Below are positions 26,801 through 36,666 of a stretch of DNA of 64,000 nucleotides, one piece after another (the stretch's first letter is position 1; each line of letters starts with the position of its first letter). This DNA is from Serratia fonticola (GTDB lineage: Bacteria > Pseudomonadota > Gammaproteobacteria > Enterobacterales > Enterobacteriaceae). The DNA lies in the NCBI RefSeq assembly GCF_001006005.1, contig NZ_CP011254.1:1364001-1428000 (forward strand). The letters run 5' to 3'. The position numbers and the translations under genes were made by a program. Below the pieces are notes generated by a model that was not told where the DNA came from, searched no databases, and saw nothing but the letters and a program-made list of their open reading frames with translations.

Positions 26801-29359
26801 GTGAAGTTCGTAAAGTATCTTTTAATCCTTGCAGTGTTTTGCATCGTGCTGGGAGCAGCCTCGATTTTTGGCTTGTACAAATATGTCGAGCCACAGCTGC
26901 CCGATGTCGCAACGCTGAAAGACGTGCGGCTACAAATCCCGATGCAAGTTTACAGCGCGGAGGGCGAACTGATCGCCCAATATGGTGAAAAACGCCGTAT
27001 ACCTCTCAAGCTGGACCAAATCCCACCGGTGATGGTGCATGCCTTCATCGCCACGGAGGACAGCCGTTTCTATGATCATCACGGGGTCGATCCCGTTGGT
27101 ATCTTCCGTGCCGCATCGGTCGCGCTGGTTTCCGGCCATGCTTCGCAGGGGGCCAGTACCATCACCCAGCAGTTGGCCAGAAACTTCTTCTTGAGCCCGG
27201 AACGCACCTTGATGCGCAAAATCAAGGAAGCCTTCCTGGCGATCCGCATTGAACAGATGCTGACCAAGGATGAAATTCTTGAGCTGTATCTGAACAAAAT
27301 CTATCTGGGTTACCGCGCTTATGGCGTGGGTGCTGCCGCGCATGTCTATTTTGGTAAGGATGTCAGCCAACTGACGCTGAGCGAAATGGCCACCATTGCC
27401 GGATTACCCAAGGCACCGTCCACCTTTAACCCGTTGTACTCCCACGATCGCTCCGTAGCGCGTCGTAACGTAGTGCTATCGCGGATGCTGGATGAGCGCT
27501 ACATCACGCAGGCGCAGTACGATCAGGCCCGCAATGAGCCTTTGGTAGCCAATTACCATGCGCCGGAAATCAGCTTCTCCGCCCCTTATCTTTCTGAGCT
27601 GGTGCGTCAGGAGATGATCAAGCGTTACGGTGAAAACGCCTATACCGACGGTTACAAGGTCTACACCACCATCACCAAGCGGCTGCAACAAGGCGCGCAG
27701 GAGGCGGTACGTAACAACATCCTCAACTACGACATGCGCCACGGCTATCGCGGCCCGTCAAACGTGCTGTGGAAAGTGGGTGAACCAGCCTGGGATCAGA
27801 AACAGATTGTCGATTCCCTGAAGAACCTGCCGAACTATGGCCCGCTGTCTCCTGCAGTGATCCTGCAGGCGGATGCCGAACAGGCTACTGCCATGCTGGC
27901 CGATGGCAGCCGCATTGCGCTCCCCATGTCTGGCATGCGCTGGGCACGTGCGTTCAAGAGCGATACGGTGCAAGGCCCTACGCCGAAGCGCGTCACCGAC
28001 GTGGTGCAGCCCGGCCAACAGATCTGGGTGCGTAAAGTTAACGACAACTGGTGGCTGTCACAGGTGCCGGACGTGAACTCGGCGCTGGTATCGCTCGATC
28101 CTAACACCGGCGCTATCAAGGCGCTGGTCGGCGGCTTCGATTTCAACCAGAGCAAGTTCAACCGCGCAACCCAGGCACTGCGCCAGGTGGGTTCCAACAT
28201 CAAACCGTTCCTGTACACCGCGGCGATGGATAAGGGGCTGACGCTGGCCACCATCCTCAACGATCTGCCGATCACCCGTTGGGATGCCGGTGCCGGTACC
28301 GACTGGCGGCCAAAAAACTCGCCACCTACTTACGTCGGTCCTATCCGGCTGCGCCAAGGCCTTGGCCAATCGAAAAACGTGGTGATGGTGCGGGCAATGC
28401 GCGCCATGGGCGTGGACTATGCCGCTGAATATCTGCAACGCTTTGGTTTCCCGGCGCAAAACATCGTGCATTCGGAATCGCTGGCGCTGGGCTCAGCTTC
28501 GTTCACCCCGCTACAGGTGGCACGCGGCTATGCGGTGTTGGCCAACGGTGGCTACCTGGTTGACCCGTACTTCATCACCAAGATCGAAGACGATACCGGT
28601 AACGCGATATTCGAAGCCAAACCCAAAGTGGTCTGCGACAGCTGCAACCTGCCGGTGATCTACGGTGATACGCATCGTTCGGCCATGCTTTCCGATGATA
28701 ACACCGAGAACGTGGCAGTCTCGCAGGAAGGCAACAATGCCAACGTACCGATGCCGCAGCTTGAGCAGGTAACCCCGGCCCAGATGCAGCAGGATAACGA
28801 CCAGCAGTATGCGCCACATGTGATCAGCACCCCGCTGTCGTTCCTGATCCGTGATGCGTTGAACACCAATATCTTCGGTGAACCGGGCTGGATGGGCACC
28901 GGCTGGCGCGCAGGCCGCGATCTTAAACGCCATGATATCGGCGGCAAAACCGGTACCACCAACAGTTCGAAAGATGCCTGGTTCTCCGGCTACGGCCCAG
29001 AAACAGTGACATCGGTGTGGATCGGTTTCGACGATCACCGCCGCAATCTTGGCCGTGCCTCCGCTTCAGGTGCCATCCCGGATCAGATTTCCGGTGGTGA
29101 AGGTGGGGCGAAGAGTGCTCAACCGGCTTGGGATGATTTTATGAAGGTGGCGCTGGAAGGCCTGCCAGAGCAGAAAGTCACTCCACCGCCGGGGATTGTC
29201 AGCGTGACCATCGACAAGAGCACCGGCAAACTGTCCAACGGGGGCGGAGGTAGCCGTTCCGAGTACTTTATCGAAGGCACTCAACCCACGGAGTTCTCGG
29301 TACATGATGCCGGAACCACCCTGACAGACCCTGGTGGCGAAAGCCACGAGCTGTTCTAA
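26801..29359 (+). CDS. mrcA: Penicillin-binding protein 1A (GTG start)
   Basis: An 852-residue bifunctional peptidoglycan synthase anchored in the inner membrane. The GTG at 26801 begins MKFVKYLLILAVFCIVLGA, which matches the E. coli N-terminus and membrane helix. The glycosyltransferase domain carries EDSRFYDHHGVDPVGI and QGASTITQQLARN. The transpeptidase has the catalytic serine motif SNIK (RQVGSNIKPFLY), an SKN motif (GQSKNVVMV) and the KTG motif (GGKTGTTNSSKD). Divergent from hofM as in E. coli, with a strong terminator directly after. Confidence 0.97.
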   Translation: MKFVKYLLILAVFCIVLGAASIFGLYKYVEPQLPDVATLKDVRLQIPMQVYSAEGELIAQYGEKRRIPLKLDQIPPVMVHAFIATEDSRFYDHHGVDPVGIFRAASVALVSGHASQGASTITQQLARNFFLSPERTLMRKIKEAFLAIRIEQMLTKDEILELYLNKIYLGYRAYGVGAAAHVYFGKDVSQLTLSEMATIAGLPKAPSTFNPLYSHDRSVARRNVVLSRMLDERYITQAQYDQARNEPLVANYHAPEISFSAPYLSELVRQEMIKRYGENAYTDGYKVYTTITKRLQQGAQEAVRNNILNYDMRHGYRGPSNVLWKVGEPAWDQKQIVDSLKNLPNYGPLSPAVILQADAEQATAMLADGSRIALPMSGMRWARAFKSDTVQGPTPKRVTDVVQPGQQIWVRKVNDNWWLSQVPDVNSALVSLDPNTGAIKALVGGFDFNQSKFNRATQALRQVGSNIKPFLYTAAMDKGLTLATILNDLPITRWDAGAGTDWRPKNSPPTYVGPIRLRQGLGQSKNVVMVRAMRAMGVDYAAEYLQRFGFPAQNIVHSESLALGSASFTPLQVARGYAVLANGGYLVDPYFITKIEDDTGNAIFEAKPKVVCDSCNLPVIYGDTHRSAMLSDDNTENVAVSQEGNNANVPMPQLEQVTPAQMQQDNDQQYAPHVISTPLSFLIRDALNTNIFGEPGWMGTGWRAGRDLKRHDIGGKTGTTNSSKDAWFSGYGPETVTSVWIGFDDHRRNLGRASASGAIPDQISGGEGGAKSAQPAWDDFMKVALEGLPEQKVTPPPGIVSVTIDKSTGKLSNGGGGSRSEYFIEGTQPTEFSVHDAGTTLTDPGGESHELF

Positions 29360-29366
29360 AAACGAC

Positions 29367-29395
29367 AATGGCCAGAGCAATCTGGCCATTTTTTT
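29367..29395 (+). terminator. Rho-independent terminator of mrcA
   Basis: A perfect 10-bp stem, AATGGCCAGA with TCTGGCCATT, around GCAA is followed by a T-run. It lies eight bases after the mrcA stop. Confidence 0.95.
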
Positions 29396-29404
29396 ATCTT
29401 AACC

Positions 29405-29430
29405 GGCGGGCGCCGCATGTTGTGAGCCCG
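29405..29430. repeat. Short palindromic repeat, GGGGCGC/GCATGC family, copy 3 (degenerate)
   Basis: GGCGGGCGCCGCATGTTGTG with a following AGCCCG matches the family core with several changes. It lies just after the mrcA terminator. Confidence 0.5.
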
Positions 29431-29474
29431 TGCGGGTTTGTCAGCAGCGCCCGTGCAGATGAATCGATGGAGGG

Positions 29475-30029
29475 TTAGCGTGAACCGCGCAGGAATGCCT
29501 CTGCCAGGAACAATGCGCTGACATTGCGCGCCTCACGAAAGTCCGGTTCCGCCAGCAGTGCCATCATGTTGGCTATCGGCCAACGCACCTGGGGTAACGG
29601 CTCTGGCTCATCCCCCTCCAGGCTTTGCGCATAGAGGTCGTGTGCCAGCACGATATTCATCTGGCTGGAAAAATAGGAAGGTGCCATCGTCAGTTTGCTG
29701 AGGAAATCAAAGCGCCCGGCCCCAAAGCCGACCTCTTCCATCAGTTCACGGTTAGCGGCTTCCAACACCCCTTCGCCAGGGTCGATCAGCCCTTTGGGGA
29801 AGCCCAGCTCATAGGATTCGGTGCCTACCGCATATTCACGGATCAGCAGCAAATCATCCCCTATCACCGGCACAATCATCACCGCTTCGCGTTCCGAAGG
29901 GCGCATACGCTCATAGACCCGCCGCACACCGTTACTGAACTCCAGATCGACCGACTCCACGTTAAATAAACGCGAGCGCGCGACCGTTTCGACTTTCAGA
30001 ATTCTAGGTTTTTGCAGCTGTTTATCCAT
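29475..30029 (-). CDS. nudE: ADP-compounds hydrolase NudE
   Basis: A 184-residue Nudix hydrolase that splits ADP-ribose, Ap3A and NADH. The Nudix box GX5EX7REUXEEXGU is complete at 80-102 (GLIDPGEGVLEAANRELMEE, then VGF). The E. coli gene has the same place between mrcA and igaA. It is divergent from igaA. Confidence 0.95.
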   Translation of the reverse strand: MDKQLQKPRILKVETVARSRLFNVESVDLEFSNGVRRVYERMRPSEREAVMIVPVIGDDLLLIREYAVGTESYELGFPKGLIDPGEGVLEAANRELMEEVGFGAGRFDFLSKLTMAPSYFSSQMNIVLAHDLYAQSLEGDEPEPLPQVRWPIANMMALLAEPDFREARNVSALFLAEAFLRGSR

Positions 30030-30478
30030 GATTGCCTCAAATAGGTTAACCGCCTAATACACTGAATACTCAGTACTCTCAGGCAGATAACCAGGATAAT
30101 AATATGCGCGTTGTGGTAGACAGCAAAAGGGTCAACCACTGGCTAAACTCGATCTTGATCACATTGTGCGTTAATGGGAACCATTTCCGCAACGAGCTTA
30201 GCCTGTAATTTACTTTTTTTTAACAAACCTGACCAGCAGCTACCCCGGTGGATAAAAAAACAGGTAGGCAAATAGGATAATCCTGATATCCGGACACCAT
30301 GAGGATTGCTATGCTCGTGCAGGTTAAAAAATCGTACGGTAAATGCCTAACGATAGCCACGAATGAGAGCCGGATAACAACTAATACGGTGGGTCATTCT
30401 ATCTCTGGGCGGTTAACTCCGTATAATGTCTGGCTTTGCGTAAGATTGGCGGTTTCATGGGTGTAGGACGAGAATAGC
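30030..30478. other. Intergenic region between nudE and igaA
   Basis: This holds the divergent promoters of nudE and igaA. A good -10 hexamer TATAAT stands at 30422-30427, 52 bases before igaA, but without a clear -35. A 56-codon frame at 30299-30469 has no ribosome site and no recognisable product, so I do not call it a gene. Confidence 0.5.
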
Positions 30479-32611
30479 ATGAGCACAATAGCGTTGATAT
30501 TGGCCTTAGCGCTAGCCTGCCTGATCGCTGCTGGCCTCTACTTGTGGTTTAAATTCCGCCCCCAGCCAGCCTTGGCAGGTATCCTGCCGTTCGTCAAACC
30601 TAACCACCGCAAACTGACCGCGCCAGAGCGGGCAGCTATCGAGAATTACCTCAACCAACAGAACCACCTGGGCAACAAACTGCTGTCGGGTTCCACTTCC
30701 CTGCCTTCTGCCAGGCTGGCGTTGACCGCACAGAGCGACAACGTTTACCCGATCACCCATGCCATCACCCGCTATGGTCTGGCCAGCGATGAACCCAACA
30801 ACTGGCGCTACTACCTCGACTCGGAAGAGATCCATCTTCCTCCGTTTTGGGAGCAGTACATCAGCGCCGATAACCATGTCGAAGTGATCAAAACCCAGAC
30901 GCTACCGCTGGTGATCTCACTCAATGGCCATTCGCTGCTGGATCATATTTACGACAGCCCACCTTCGCCGGTAGTGACTACAACCCCGACAAGGAACGCC
31001 TCCATCCGCAAAGAAGAGAGCGAACATATTGAGTTGGTGAACATTCGCAAGGAAACCCGCGAGGAACATGAGCTTAACCGGCCGAACGGCGTCAAGGAAG
31101 CGGCCCTCATCTCTGCTGCCCTACTGCTGCTGTTCCTTAGCCTGATCAGTCCGGTGGTAGTGATCCCCTGGATCATTCTGGTGGCGGTGCTGATGATCGT
31201 CTGGGGCTGCTGGCATCTGTTGCGCCGCCCGAGCGAAAAAGAGCTGAAAGAGGTGCACTGTCTGCGCGGCACGCCAAAGCGCTGGGGGTTATTCGGTGAG
31301 TCCAATCAGGGGCAAATCAGTAATATCTCTTTTGGCATTATCGATTTGATCTACCCCCCGCACTGGCTGCCTTACCTGAATGCGGACCTGGGTAAAACCA
31401 CCAATGTGGATATCTACCTCAACCGGCAGGTGGTACGTCAGGGGCACTATCTTTCCCTGCATGACGAAGTGAAGAACTTCCCCTTGCAGCATTGGGGCAA
31501 GAACGCCGTATTAGCGGCCAGTTCGCTCGTGGTGCTGTTGTTACTGTTAATCTACATTCCACTCAGCCTACCCGCTAAATTGAGCACCGCGTGGTTACAG
31601 GGCACACAGAAGACGGAAGTCACCAGCGTTCAGGCGCTGGAGGCCATTCCACTGCATATCGGCGATAGGCTGAAAATTCAGGGTAACGGCATGTGCTTCG
31701 TTCCTTCGGGCAACAACAGCGCCACTGCGCCAAGCTTTATGCCTTTCGATTGTTCGGGGATTTACTGGAATACGGCTACCCCGCTGCCACAGCCTGAATC
31801 GGAAGTGATCGATAAAGCTGCCGCGCTGATGGCCACCATCAACCGGCAACTGCACCCAAGCGGTGCCGAGCAGAAAGTGAACCCGCAATTGGCCAGTGCC
31901 ATTGAAAAGTCAGGCATGATCCTGCTGGATGACTTTGCGGATATCGTATTGAAAACGCAGGACCTGTGTGGCACGGAGGCCGACTGTGTGCGCTTGAAGA
32001 ACGCATTGGTCAATCTGGGCAACGTCAAGAACTGGGCCAACCTGGTGAAACGGGCCAAATCCGGGGCGCTGGAAGGCGTTAACGTTCTGCTCCGTCCGGT
32101 CAGTGCTGAATCGCTGGAAAACCTGAGTAACGCGGCTACCTCTGCCTTTGTGGTGCGGGAAACCCGTCAGGCCGCTGCGGCCCTCAACAGCCCACCGCCG
32201 GGCGGTTTTTTGATTACCAGTGACGAAGGCAAGCAGTTGGTGGATTATCCCTTGCCCACACAACCGCTGAACGAATACAACTCACTCGACCAATGGAAAG
32301 AGCTACAGCGTCTTAGCAGCATGTTGCTACATACGCCGTTCCGGGCAAACGGGGTGATCACCAATATCTTTGTCGATGCCAACGGCACTCGGCATATCGC
32401 CCTGCATAGTGAACCGGATATCGTGACCCTGTGGCGCTATCTTGGCACCAGCCTGCTGTTGCTGGTGTTGGTCGTCGTGCTGGGTTACAACTCCTGGCGG
32501 CTGGTGCAACGCAGGCGCAAAAACCAACATCGCCTCGCCGATATCCAGCGCTATTACGACAGCTGCTTCAACCCGCAGCTCACCCCGATATCCATACGCC
32601 CGATGGCGTAG
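30479..32611 (+). CDS. igaA: Intracellular growth attenuator IgaA (YrfF), Rcs inhibitor
   Basis: A 710-residue inner-membrane protein, normal length for the family. It holds the Rcs phosphorelay off by contacting RcsD, and is essential in E. coli unless Rcs is removed. Hydrophobic segments stand at the N-terminus (LALACLIAAGLYLWF), at about 208-250 (ALISAALLLLFLSLIS, IPWIILVAVLMIVWGCW), at about 342-365 (VLAASSLVVLLLLLIYIPL) and near the C-terminus (YLGTSLLLLVLVVVLGYNSW), with a large periplasmic domain between the last two. The periplasmic Cys residues (GNGMCFVPSG, FDCSG, DLCGTEADC) fit the family's disulphides. It is followed by yrfG after a hairpin. Confidence 0.95.
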   Translation: MSTIALILALALACLIAAGLYLWFKFRPQPALAGILPFVKPNHRKLTAPERAAIENYLNQQNHLGNKLLSGSTSLPSARLALTAQSDNVYPITHAITRYGLASDEPNNWRYYLDSEEIHLPPFWEQYISADNHVEVIKTQTLPLVISLNGHSLLDHIYDSPPSPVVTTTPTRNASIRKEESEHIELVNIRKETREEHELNRPNGVKEAALISAALLLLFLSLISPVVVIPWIILVAVLMIVWGCWHLLRRPSEKELKEVHCLRGTPKRWGLFGESNQGQISNISFGIIDLIYPPHWLPYLNADLGKTTNVDIYLNRQVVRQGHYLSLHDEVKNFPLQHWGKNAVLAASSLVVLLLLLIYIPLSLPAKLSTAWLQGTQKTEVTSVQALEAIPLHIGDRLKIQGNGMCFVPSGNNSATAPSFMPFDCSGIYWNTATPLPQPESEVIDKAAALMATINRQLHPSGAEQKVNPQLASAIEKSGMILLDDFADIVLKTQDLCGTEADCVRLKNALVNLGNVKNWANLVKRAKSGALEGVNVLLRPVSAESLENLSNAATSAFVVRETRQAAAALNSPPPGGFLITSDEGKQLVDYPLPTQPLNEYNSLDQWKELQRLSSMLLHTPFRANGVITNIFVDANGTRHIALHSEPDIVTLWRYLGTSLLLLVLVVVLGYNSWRLVQRRRKNQHRLADIQRYYDSCFNPQLTPISIRPMA

Positions 32612-32660
32612 CCTCCGCCCTGCCATCCGCCTATACTAGGCTGTATGTTTTTTATCATCC

Positions 32661-32680
32661 GCGGGATACCGCTATCCCGC
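32661..32680. other. Perfect 8-bp hairpin just upstream of the yrfG ribosome site
   Basis: GCGGGATA and TATCCCGC enclose CCGC. It lies 50 bases after the igaA stop and ends four bases before GGAG of yrfG. It has no T-run, so it is more likely an mRNA structure than a terminator. Confidence 0.6.
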
Positions 32681-32695
32681 CTATGGAGTTGGTTC

Positions 32696-33376
32696 ATGGT
32701 TCCTGAGTTTGATTGGCACGATATTGATACCGTACTGCTGGATATGGACGGCACCCTGCTGGATCTGGAATTCGACAGCCATTTTTGGCTAACGCTGGTA
32801 CCGCAGGCGTTAAGTGAGCAACGGGCCATTCCCTTCGACGACGCCAGCAAAATCATTCACCAGGAATACCTGGCCGTGCAACACACCATGAACTGGTATT
32901 GCTTTGATTACTGGAGTGAACGCCTCGGGCTGGATATCTACCAAATGACCAGCGAAGTCGGCAACCGCGCTCGGCTGCGTGAAGATACCCAGCCGTTTTT
33001 GCAGGCGTTACGCGATGCCGGGCAGCGCACCATCCTGCTCACCAACGCGCATCCACACAGTCTGGCGGTGAAGGTTGAGCACACCGGTTTGGATCGACAC
33101 CTTGATTTATTACTTTCCACCCACACATTTGGTTATCCAAAGGAAGATCAGCGTCTGTGGCAGGCCGTGCAGCAGCAAACCGGCTTTGACCCGCAGCGCA
33201 CGCTGTTTGTGGATGATGGTGAACCCATTCTGGATGCCGCAAGCAAGTTTGGTATCCGCTACTGCCTTGGCGTGCAGAACCCGGATTCCAGCATGGCGAG
33301 TAAAACTTTCCAGCGTTATCCGTCGATGAGCGACTACCGCCAGTTGATACCGGCCTTGGAACGGAGGGAGCAATGA
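32696..33376 (+). CDS. yrfG: GMP/IMP nucleotidase YrfG
   Basis: A 226-residue HAD-family phosphatase that removes phosphate from purine nucleotides such as GMP and IMP. I chose the ATG at 32696 (MVPEFDWHDIDTVLLDMDGT) because GGAG lies upstream and HAD motif I follows at the usual distance; the longer frame from 32645 runs through the hairpin. Motifs are LDMDGTLLDL, LLTNAHPHSLAVK, and FGYPKEDQRLW with DDGEPILDAA. Its stop overlaps the hslR start (ATGA). Confidence 0.93.
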   Translation: MVPEFDWHDIDTVLLDMDGTLLDLEFDSHFWLTLVPQALSEQRAIPFDDASKIIHQEYLAVQHTMNWYCFDYWSERLGLDIYQMTSEVGNRARLREDTQPFLQALRDAGQRTILLTNAHPHSLAVKVEHTGLDRHLDLLLSTHTFGYPKEDQRLWQAVQQQTGFDPQRTLFVDDGEPILDAASKFGIRYCLGVQNPDSSMASKTFQRYPSMSDYRQLIPALERREQ

Positions 33377-33780
33377 AAGCCAAAGCAACACCGGATGAGG
33401 CCGTCCGCCTGGATAAATGGCTGTGGGCCGCCCGATTTTACAAAACCCGCGCACTGGCCCGTGACATGATCGACGGCGGCAAGGTGCACTACAACGGGCA
33501 GCGCGGCAAGCCGAGTAAAGCCGTTGAAATCAATGCCGAAATCAAGCTGCGTCAGGGCAACGACGAACGCATTGTCATCGTGCTGGCCATCAATAGCCAA
33601 CGGCGTGGAGCCGATGAGGCGCAGCTGATGTATCAGGAAACCGAGGCCAGCATTGCCAACCGCGAGAAAGTGGCGCTGGCACGCAAGATGAATGCGCTGA
33701 CCATGCCGCATCCGGATCGTCGTCCGGACAAGAAAGAGCGGCGCGATTTGATTAAATTTAAATTTGGCGAGCAGGAATAA
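33373..33780 (+). CDS. hslR: Heat shock protein 15, ribosome-associated
   Basis: A 135-residue S4-domain RNA-binding protein that rescues stalled 50S subunits still carrying nascent-chain tRNA. The S4 domain is [36 protein letters not shown] at residues 12-45, followed by a basic C-terminal tail ([16 protein letters not shown]). It is coupled to yrfG upstream and is followed by hslO. Confidence 0.95.
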   Translation: MKAKATPDEAVRLDKWLWAARFYKTRALARDMIDGGKVHYNGQRGKPSKAVEINAEIKLRQGNDERIVIVLAINSQRRGADEAQLMYQETEASIANREKVALARKMNALTMPHPDRRPDKKERRDLIKFKFGEQE

Positions 33781-33805
33781 TCCCTCGCCTCAAAGAGAGA
33801 AAACT

Positions 33806-34684
33806 ATGTCCAACCATGACCAATTGCACCGTTACCTGTTCGAAAACTACGCGGTGCGCGGTGAGCTGGTTACCGTCAGCGAAACCTATCAGCACATCCT
33901 GACCAACCATGATTATCCGGCACCGGTACAAAAACTGCTGGGCGAGTTGCTGGTCGCCACCAGCCTGCTGACCGCCACGCTGAAGTTCGACGGTGACATT
34001 ACCGTTCAGGTGCAAGGTGACGGCCCGCTGAAACTGGCAGTGATCAACGGCAACAATCGCCAAGAAATGCGTGGTGTAGCCCGTGTCGAAGGCGAGATTG
34101 TGGCCGACAGCACCCTGCACCAGATGCTGGGTAACGGCATTATGGTGATCACCATCAGCCCGTCTGAAGGTGAACGCTATCAGGGCGTGGTAGGTCTGGA
34201 AGGTGAAACGCTGGCCCAGTGCCTGGAAGGGTATTTCCGCCAGTCCGAGCAGCTGCCAACGCGCCTGTTTATCCGCACCGGCGAAGCCGAAGGCAAGCCA
34301 GCGGCTGCCGGCATGTTGCTGCAGGTGCTGCCAGCTCAGGACGGCAATGCCGATGATTTCGACCATCTGGTACAGCTGACCGCCACCATCAAGGATCACG
34401 AGCTGTTCACCCTGCCGGCCAACGAAGTACTGTATCGCCTCTATCATCAGGAAGAGGTTACGCTGTACGAACCCCAGGACGTGATCTTCCGCTGCACCTG
34501 TTCACGCCAACGCTGTGCCGATGCCTTGATCACGCTGCCAACGGAAGAAGTGGCCGATATGCTGGAACAGGATGGCAACATCGATATGCACTGTGATTAC
34601 TGTGGTAATCATTATGTATTCGATGCGTTAGACATCGCCGCCCTTCACAACGGCAATGCCGACAGCAGCACCCAACTGCATTAA
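33806..34684 (+). CDS. hslO: Redox-regulated chaperone Hsp33
   Basis: A 292-residue cytoplasmic holdase switched on by oxidation. I chose the ATG at 33806 ([20 protein letters not shown]), with AAAGAGAGA upstream. The N-terminal substrate-binding domain is followed by the C-terminal zinc switch, whose four Cys are in [14 protein letters not shown] and [10 protein letters not shown] (CXC and CXXC). Genes hslR and hslO form one operon as in E. coli. A long hairpin at 34699-34727 follows. Confidence 0.97.
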   Translation: MSNHDQLHRYLFENYAVRGELVTVSETYQHILTNHDYPAPVQKLLGELLVATSLLTATLKFDGDITVQVQGDGPLKLAVINGNNRQEMRGVARVEGEIVADSTLHQMLGNGIMVITISPSEGERYQGVVGLEGETLAQCLEGYFRQSEQLPTRLFIRTGEAEGKPAAAGMLLQVLPAQDGNADDFDHLVQLTATIKDHELFTLPANEVLYRLYHQEEVTLYEPQDVIFRCTCSRQRCADALITLPTEEVADMLEQDGNIDMHCDYCGNHYVFDALDIAALHNGNADSSTQLH

Positions 34685-34698
34685 GCAACACCGCGGTG

Positions 34699-34727
34699 TG
34701 ACGTGCGTCGAGTTGTGACGCACGTCA
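34699..34727. other. Perfect 11-bp inverted repeat between hslO and pckA
   Basis: TGACGTGCGTC and GACGCACGTCA enclose a seven-base loop, 14 bases after the hslO stop. No T-run follows, so it may be a factor-assisted terminator. It also contains two TGTGACG half-sites, and TGTGACGCACGTCA is close to a CRP half-and-half site. E. coli pck is CRP-activated, so an operator role upstream of pckA is possible. Confidence 0.5.
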
Positions 34728-34884
34728 GGCCCCACCGTTTGCACGCTTGCTTTATTCCGTGGTCTACATCTCATAACGTAACTAAAAAACGTTTAATACG
34801 TTAAATATTTGATACCTATCGCGGTTACATCTCCATGGATCCCTACAATTGTCGCCAGAAATTCTGTGATCAAGGAGTAGTGAC

Positions 34885-36504
34885 ATGCGTGTTAATGGTA
34901 TAACCCACCAGGATCTTGCCGCTTATGGAATTCATAACGTTGGTGAAATCGTTCACAATCCGAGTTATGAATTACTGTTTAAGGAAGAAACGGACCCTTC
35001 ACTGCAAGGGTTTGAGCGTGGTGTAGTAACCAATCTGGGTGCCGTTGCCGTCGATACCGGCATCTTCACCGGCCGTTCGCCAAAAGATAAGTACATCGTT
35101 CGTGACGATATCACCCGGGACACCGTCTGGTGGGCCGATCAAGGTAAAGGCAAAAACGATAACAAACCTCTCAGCCCTGAAGTCTGGGCAGATTTGAAAA
35201 AACTGGTCACCGAGCAGCTTTCCGGCAAGCGCCTGTTCGTGGTCGATACCTTCTGCGGTGCTAACGCAGATTCCCGCCTGAAAGTCCGCTTTATCACAGA
35301 AGTGGCCTGGCAAGCGCATTTCGTCAAAAACATGTTTATCCGCCCGAGCGATGAAGAACTGCAAGGCTTTGAGCCTGATTTCGTGGTGATGAACGGCGCC
35401 AAGTGCACCAACCCGAACTGGCAGCAGCAGGGAATGAACTCGGAAAACTTCGTGGCATTCAACCTGACCGAGCGTATGCAGCTGATCGGCGGCACCTGGT
35501 ACGGCGGCGAAATGAAAAAGGGTATGTTCTCCATCATGAACTACCTGCTGCCGCTTAAAGGCATTGCCTCCATGCACTGCTCGGCCAACGTGGGCGAGAA
35601 AGGCGACGTGGCAGTGTTCTTCGGCCTGTCCGGCACCGGTAAAACCACGCTGTCCACCGATCCGAAACGCCAACTGATTGGCGATGACGAACACGGCTGG
35701 GATGACGATGGCGTCTTCAACTTCGAAGGCGGCTGCTACGCCAAGACCATCAAGCTGTCGGAAGAAGCCGAGCCAGATATCTATCACGCCATCAAGCGTG
35801 ATGCGCTGCTGGAAAACGTCACCGTCCTGGCCGACGGTACCGTGGACTTCAACGACGGATCGAAAACCGAGAACACCCGCGTTTCCTATCCGATCTACCA
35901 CATCCACAACATCGTCAAGCCGGTATCCAAAGCGGGCCACGCTACCAAGGTGATCTTCCTGACTGCGGACGCCTTCGGCGTACTGCCGCCGGTATCACGC
36001 CTGACGGCCAACCAGACCCAGTACCACTTCCTGTCCGGTTTCACCGCCAAGCTGGCCGGTACCGAGCGCGGCGTTACCGAGCCAACGCCAACCTTCTCTG
36101 CCTGCTTTGGCGCGGCATTCCTGTCACTGCACCCAACCCAGTATGCAGAAGTGCTGGTCAAGCGCATGCAGGCAGCCGGAGCCCAGGCTTACCTGGTCAA
36201 TACCGGCTGGAACGGCACCGGTAAGCGTATCTCGATCAAAGACACCCGCGGCATTATCGACGCCATCCTCAATGGTGAAATCGATAAGGCAGAAACCATC
36301 ACGCTGCCAATCTTCGATCTGTCGATGCCAACTGCCCTGCCAGGCGTTGATCCGGCCATCCTCGACCCACGTGCCACCTATGCCAGCATAGAGCAGTGGG
36401 AAGAGAAGGCGCACGATCTGGCGAACCGCTTTATCACCAACTTCGACAAATACACCGATACCCCGGCAGGCGCTGCACTGGTCAGCTCGGGTCCGAAACT
36501 GTAA
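34885..36504 (+). CDS. pckA: Phosphoenolpyruvate carboxykinase (ATP)
   Basis: A 539-residue enzyme that turns oxaloacetate and ATP into PEP and CO2, the key gluconeogenic step. The kinase-1a P-loop is [11 protein letters not shown], the metal and substrate segments are [37 protein letters not shown] and RVSYPIYHI, and [13 protein letters not shown] binds oxaloacetate. Length as in E. coli (540). AAGGAG precedes the ATG. A 30-base palindromic terminator follows. Confidence 0.98.
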   Translation: MRVNGITHQDLAAYGIHNVGEIVHNPSYELLFKEETDPSLQGFERGVVTNLGAVAVDTGIFTGRSPKDKYIVRDDITRDTVWWADQGKGKNDNKPLSPEVWADLKKLVTEQLSGKRLFVVDTFCGANADSRLKVRFITEVAWQAHFVKNMFIRPSDEELQGFEPDFVVMNGAKCTNPNWQQQGMNSENFVAFNLTERMQLIGGTWYGGEMKKGMFSIMNYLLPLKGIASMHCSANVGEKGDVAVFFGLSGTGKTTLSTDPKRQLIGDDEHGWDDDGVFNFEGGCYAKTIKLSEEAEPDIYHAIKRDALLENVTVLADGTVDFNDGSKTENTRVSYPIYHIHNIVKPVSKAGHATKVIFLTADAFGVLPPVSRLTANQTQYHFLSGFTAKLAGTERGVTEPTPTFSACFGAAFLSLHPTQYAEVLVKRMQAAGAQAYLVNTGWNGTGKRISIKDTRGIIDAILNGEIDKAETITLPIFDLSMPTALPGVDPAILDPRATYASIEQWEEKAHDLANRFITNFDKYTDTPAGAALVSSGPKL

Positions 36505-36523
36505 TAGCGTTGATTACCCCCTA

Positions 36524-36553
36524 AGAAAAGGCGCGGAATTCCGCGCCTTTTCT
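36524..36553. terminator. Terminator of pckA (30-bp perfect palindrome)
   Basis: AGAAAAGGCGCGGAA and its exact complement meet without mismatch at 36538/36539. The GC core flanked by A-run and T-run would end transcription in either direction. It lies 20 bases after the pckA stop. Confidence 0.92.
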
Positions 36554-36557
36554 ATTT

Positions 36558-36620
36558 GTGGCTGATTTGCACTTGAGGTTGGTTTGAATTCGTGGCTGAC
36601 TTGCACTTGTGGTCAATTTG
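36558..36620. repeat. Imperfect tandem repeat, 34-bp period
   Basis: GTGGCTGATTTGCACTTG at 36558 recurs as GTGGCTGACTTGCACTTG at 36592, and the bases that follow are also related (GGTTGGTTTG against GGTCAATTTG). Two units only. It lies between the pckA terminator and the short palindromic repeat. Confidence 0.6.
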
Positions 36621-36643
36621 TAGGGGCGCCGCATGCTGCGCCC
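36620..36643. repeat. Short palindromic repeat, GGGGCGC/GCATGC family, copy 4
   Basis: GTAGGGGCGCCGCATGCTGC followed by GCCC, identical in the core to copy 1 at 9182. Here it lies directly in front of the ribosome site of the small gene at 36667. Confidence 0.8.
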
Positions 36644-36666
36644 GTTGGAGGTTGGAGGAGGCACAT

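Noticed and set aside
30299..30469. 56-codon frame in the nudE-igaA gap
   Set aside because: No ribosome site, Cys- and Arg-rich chance-like product, and it overlaps the probable igaA promoter.
34999..35940. 313-codon frame antisense to pckA
   Set aside because: It is a shadow of the highly conserved pckA frame, with a His- and Gln-rich translation typical of reverse-frame reading.
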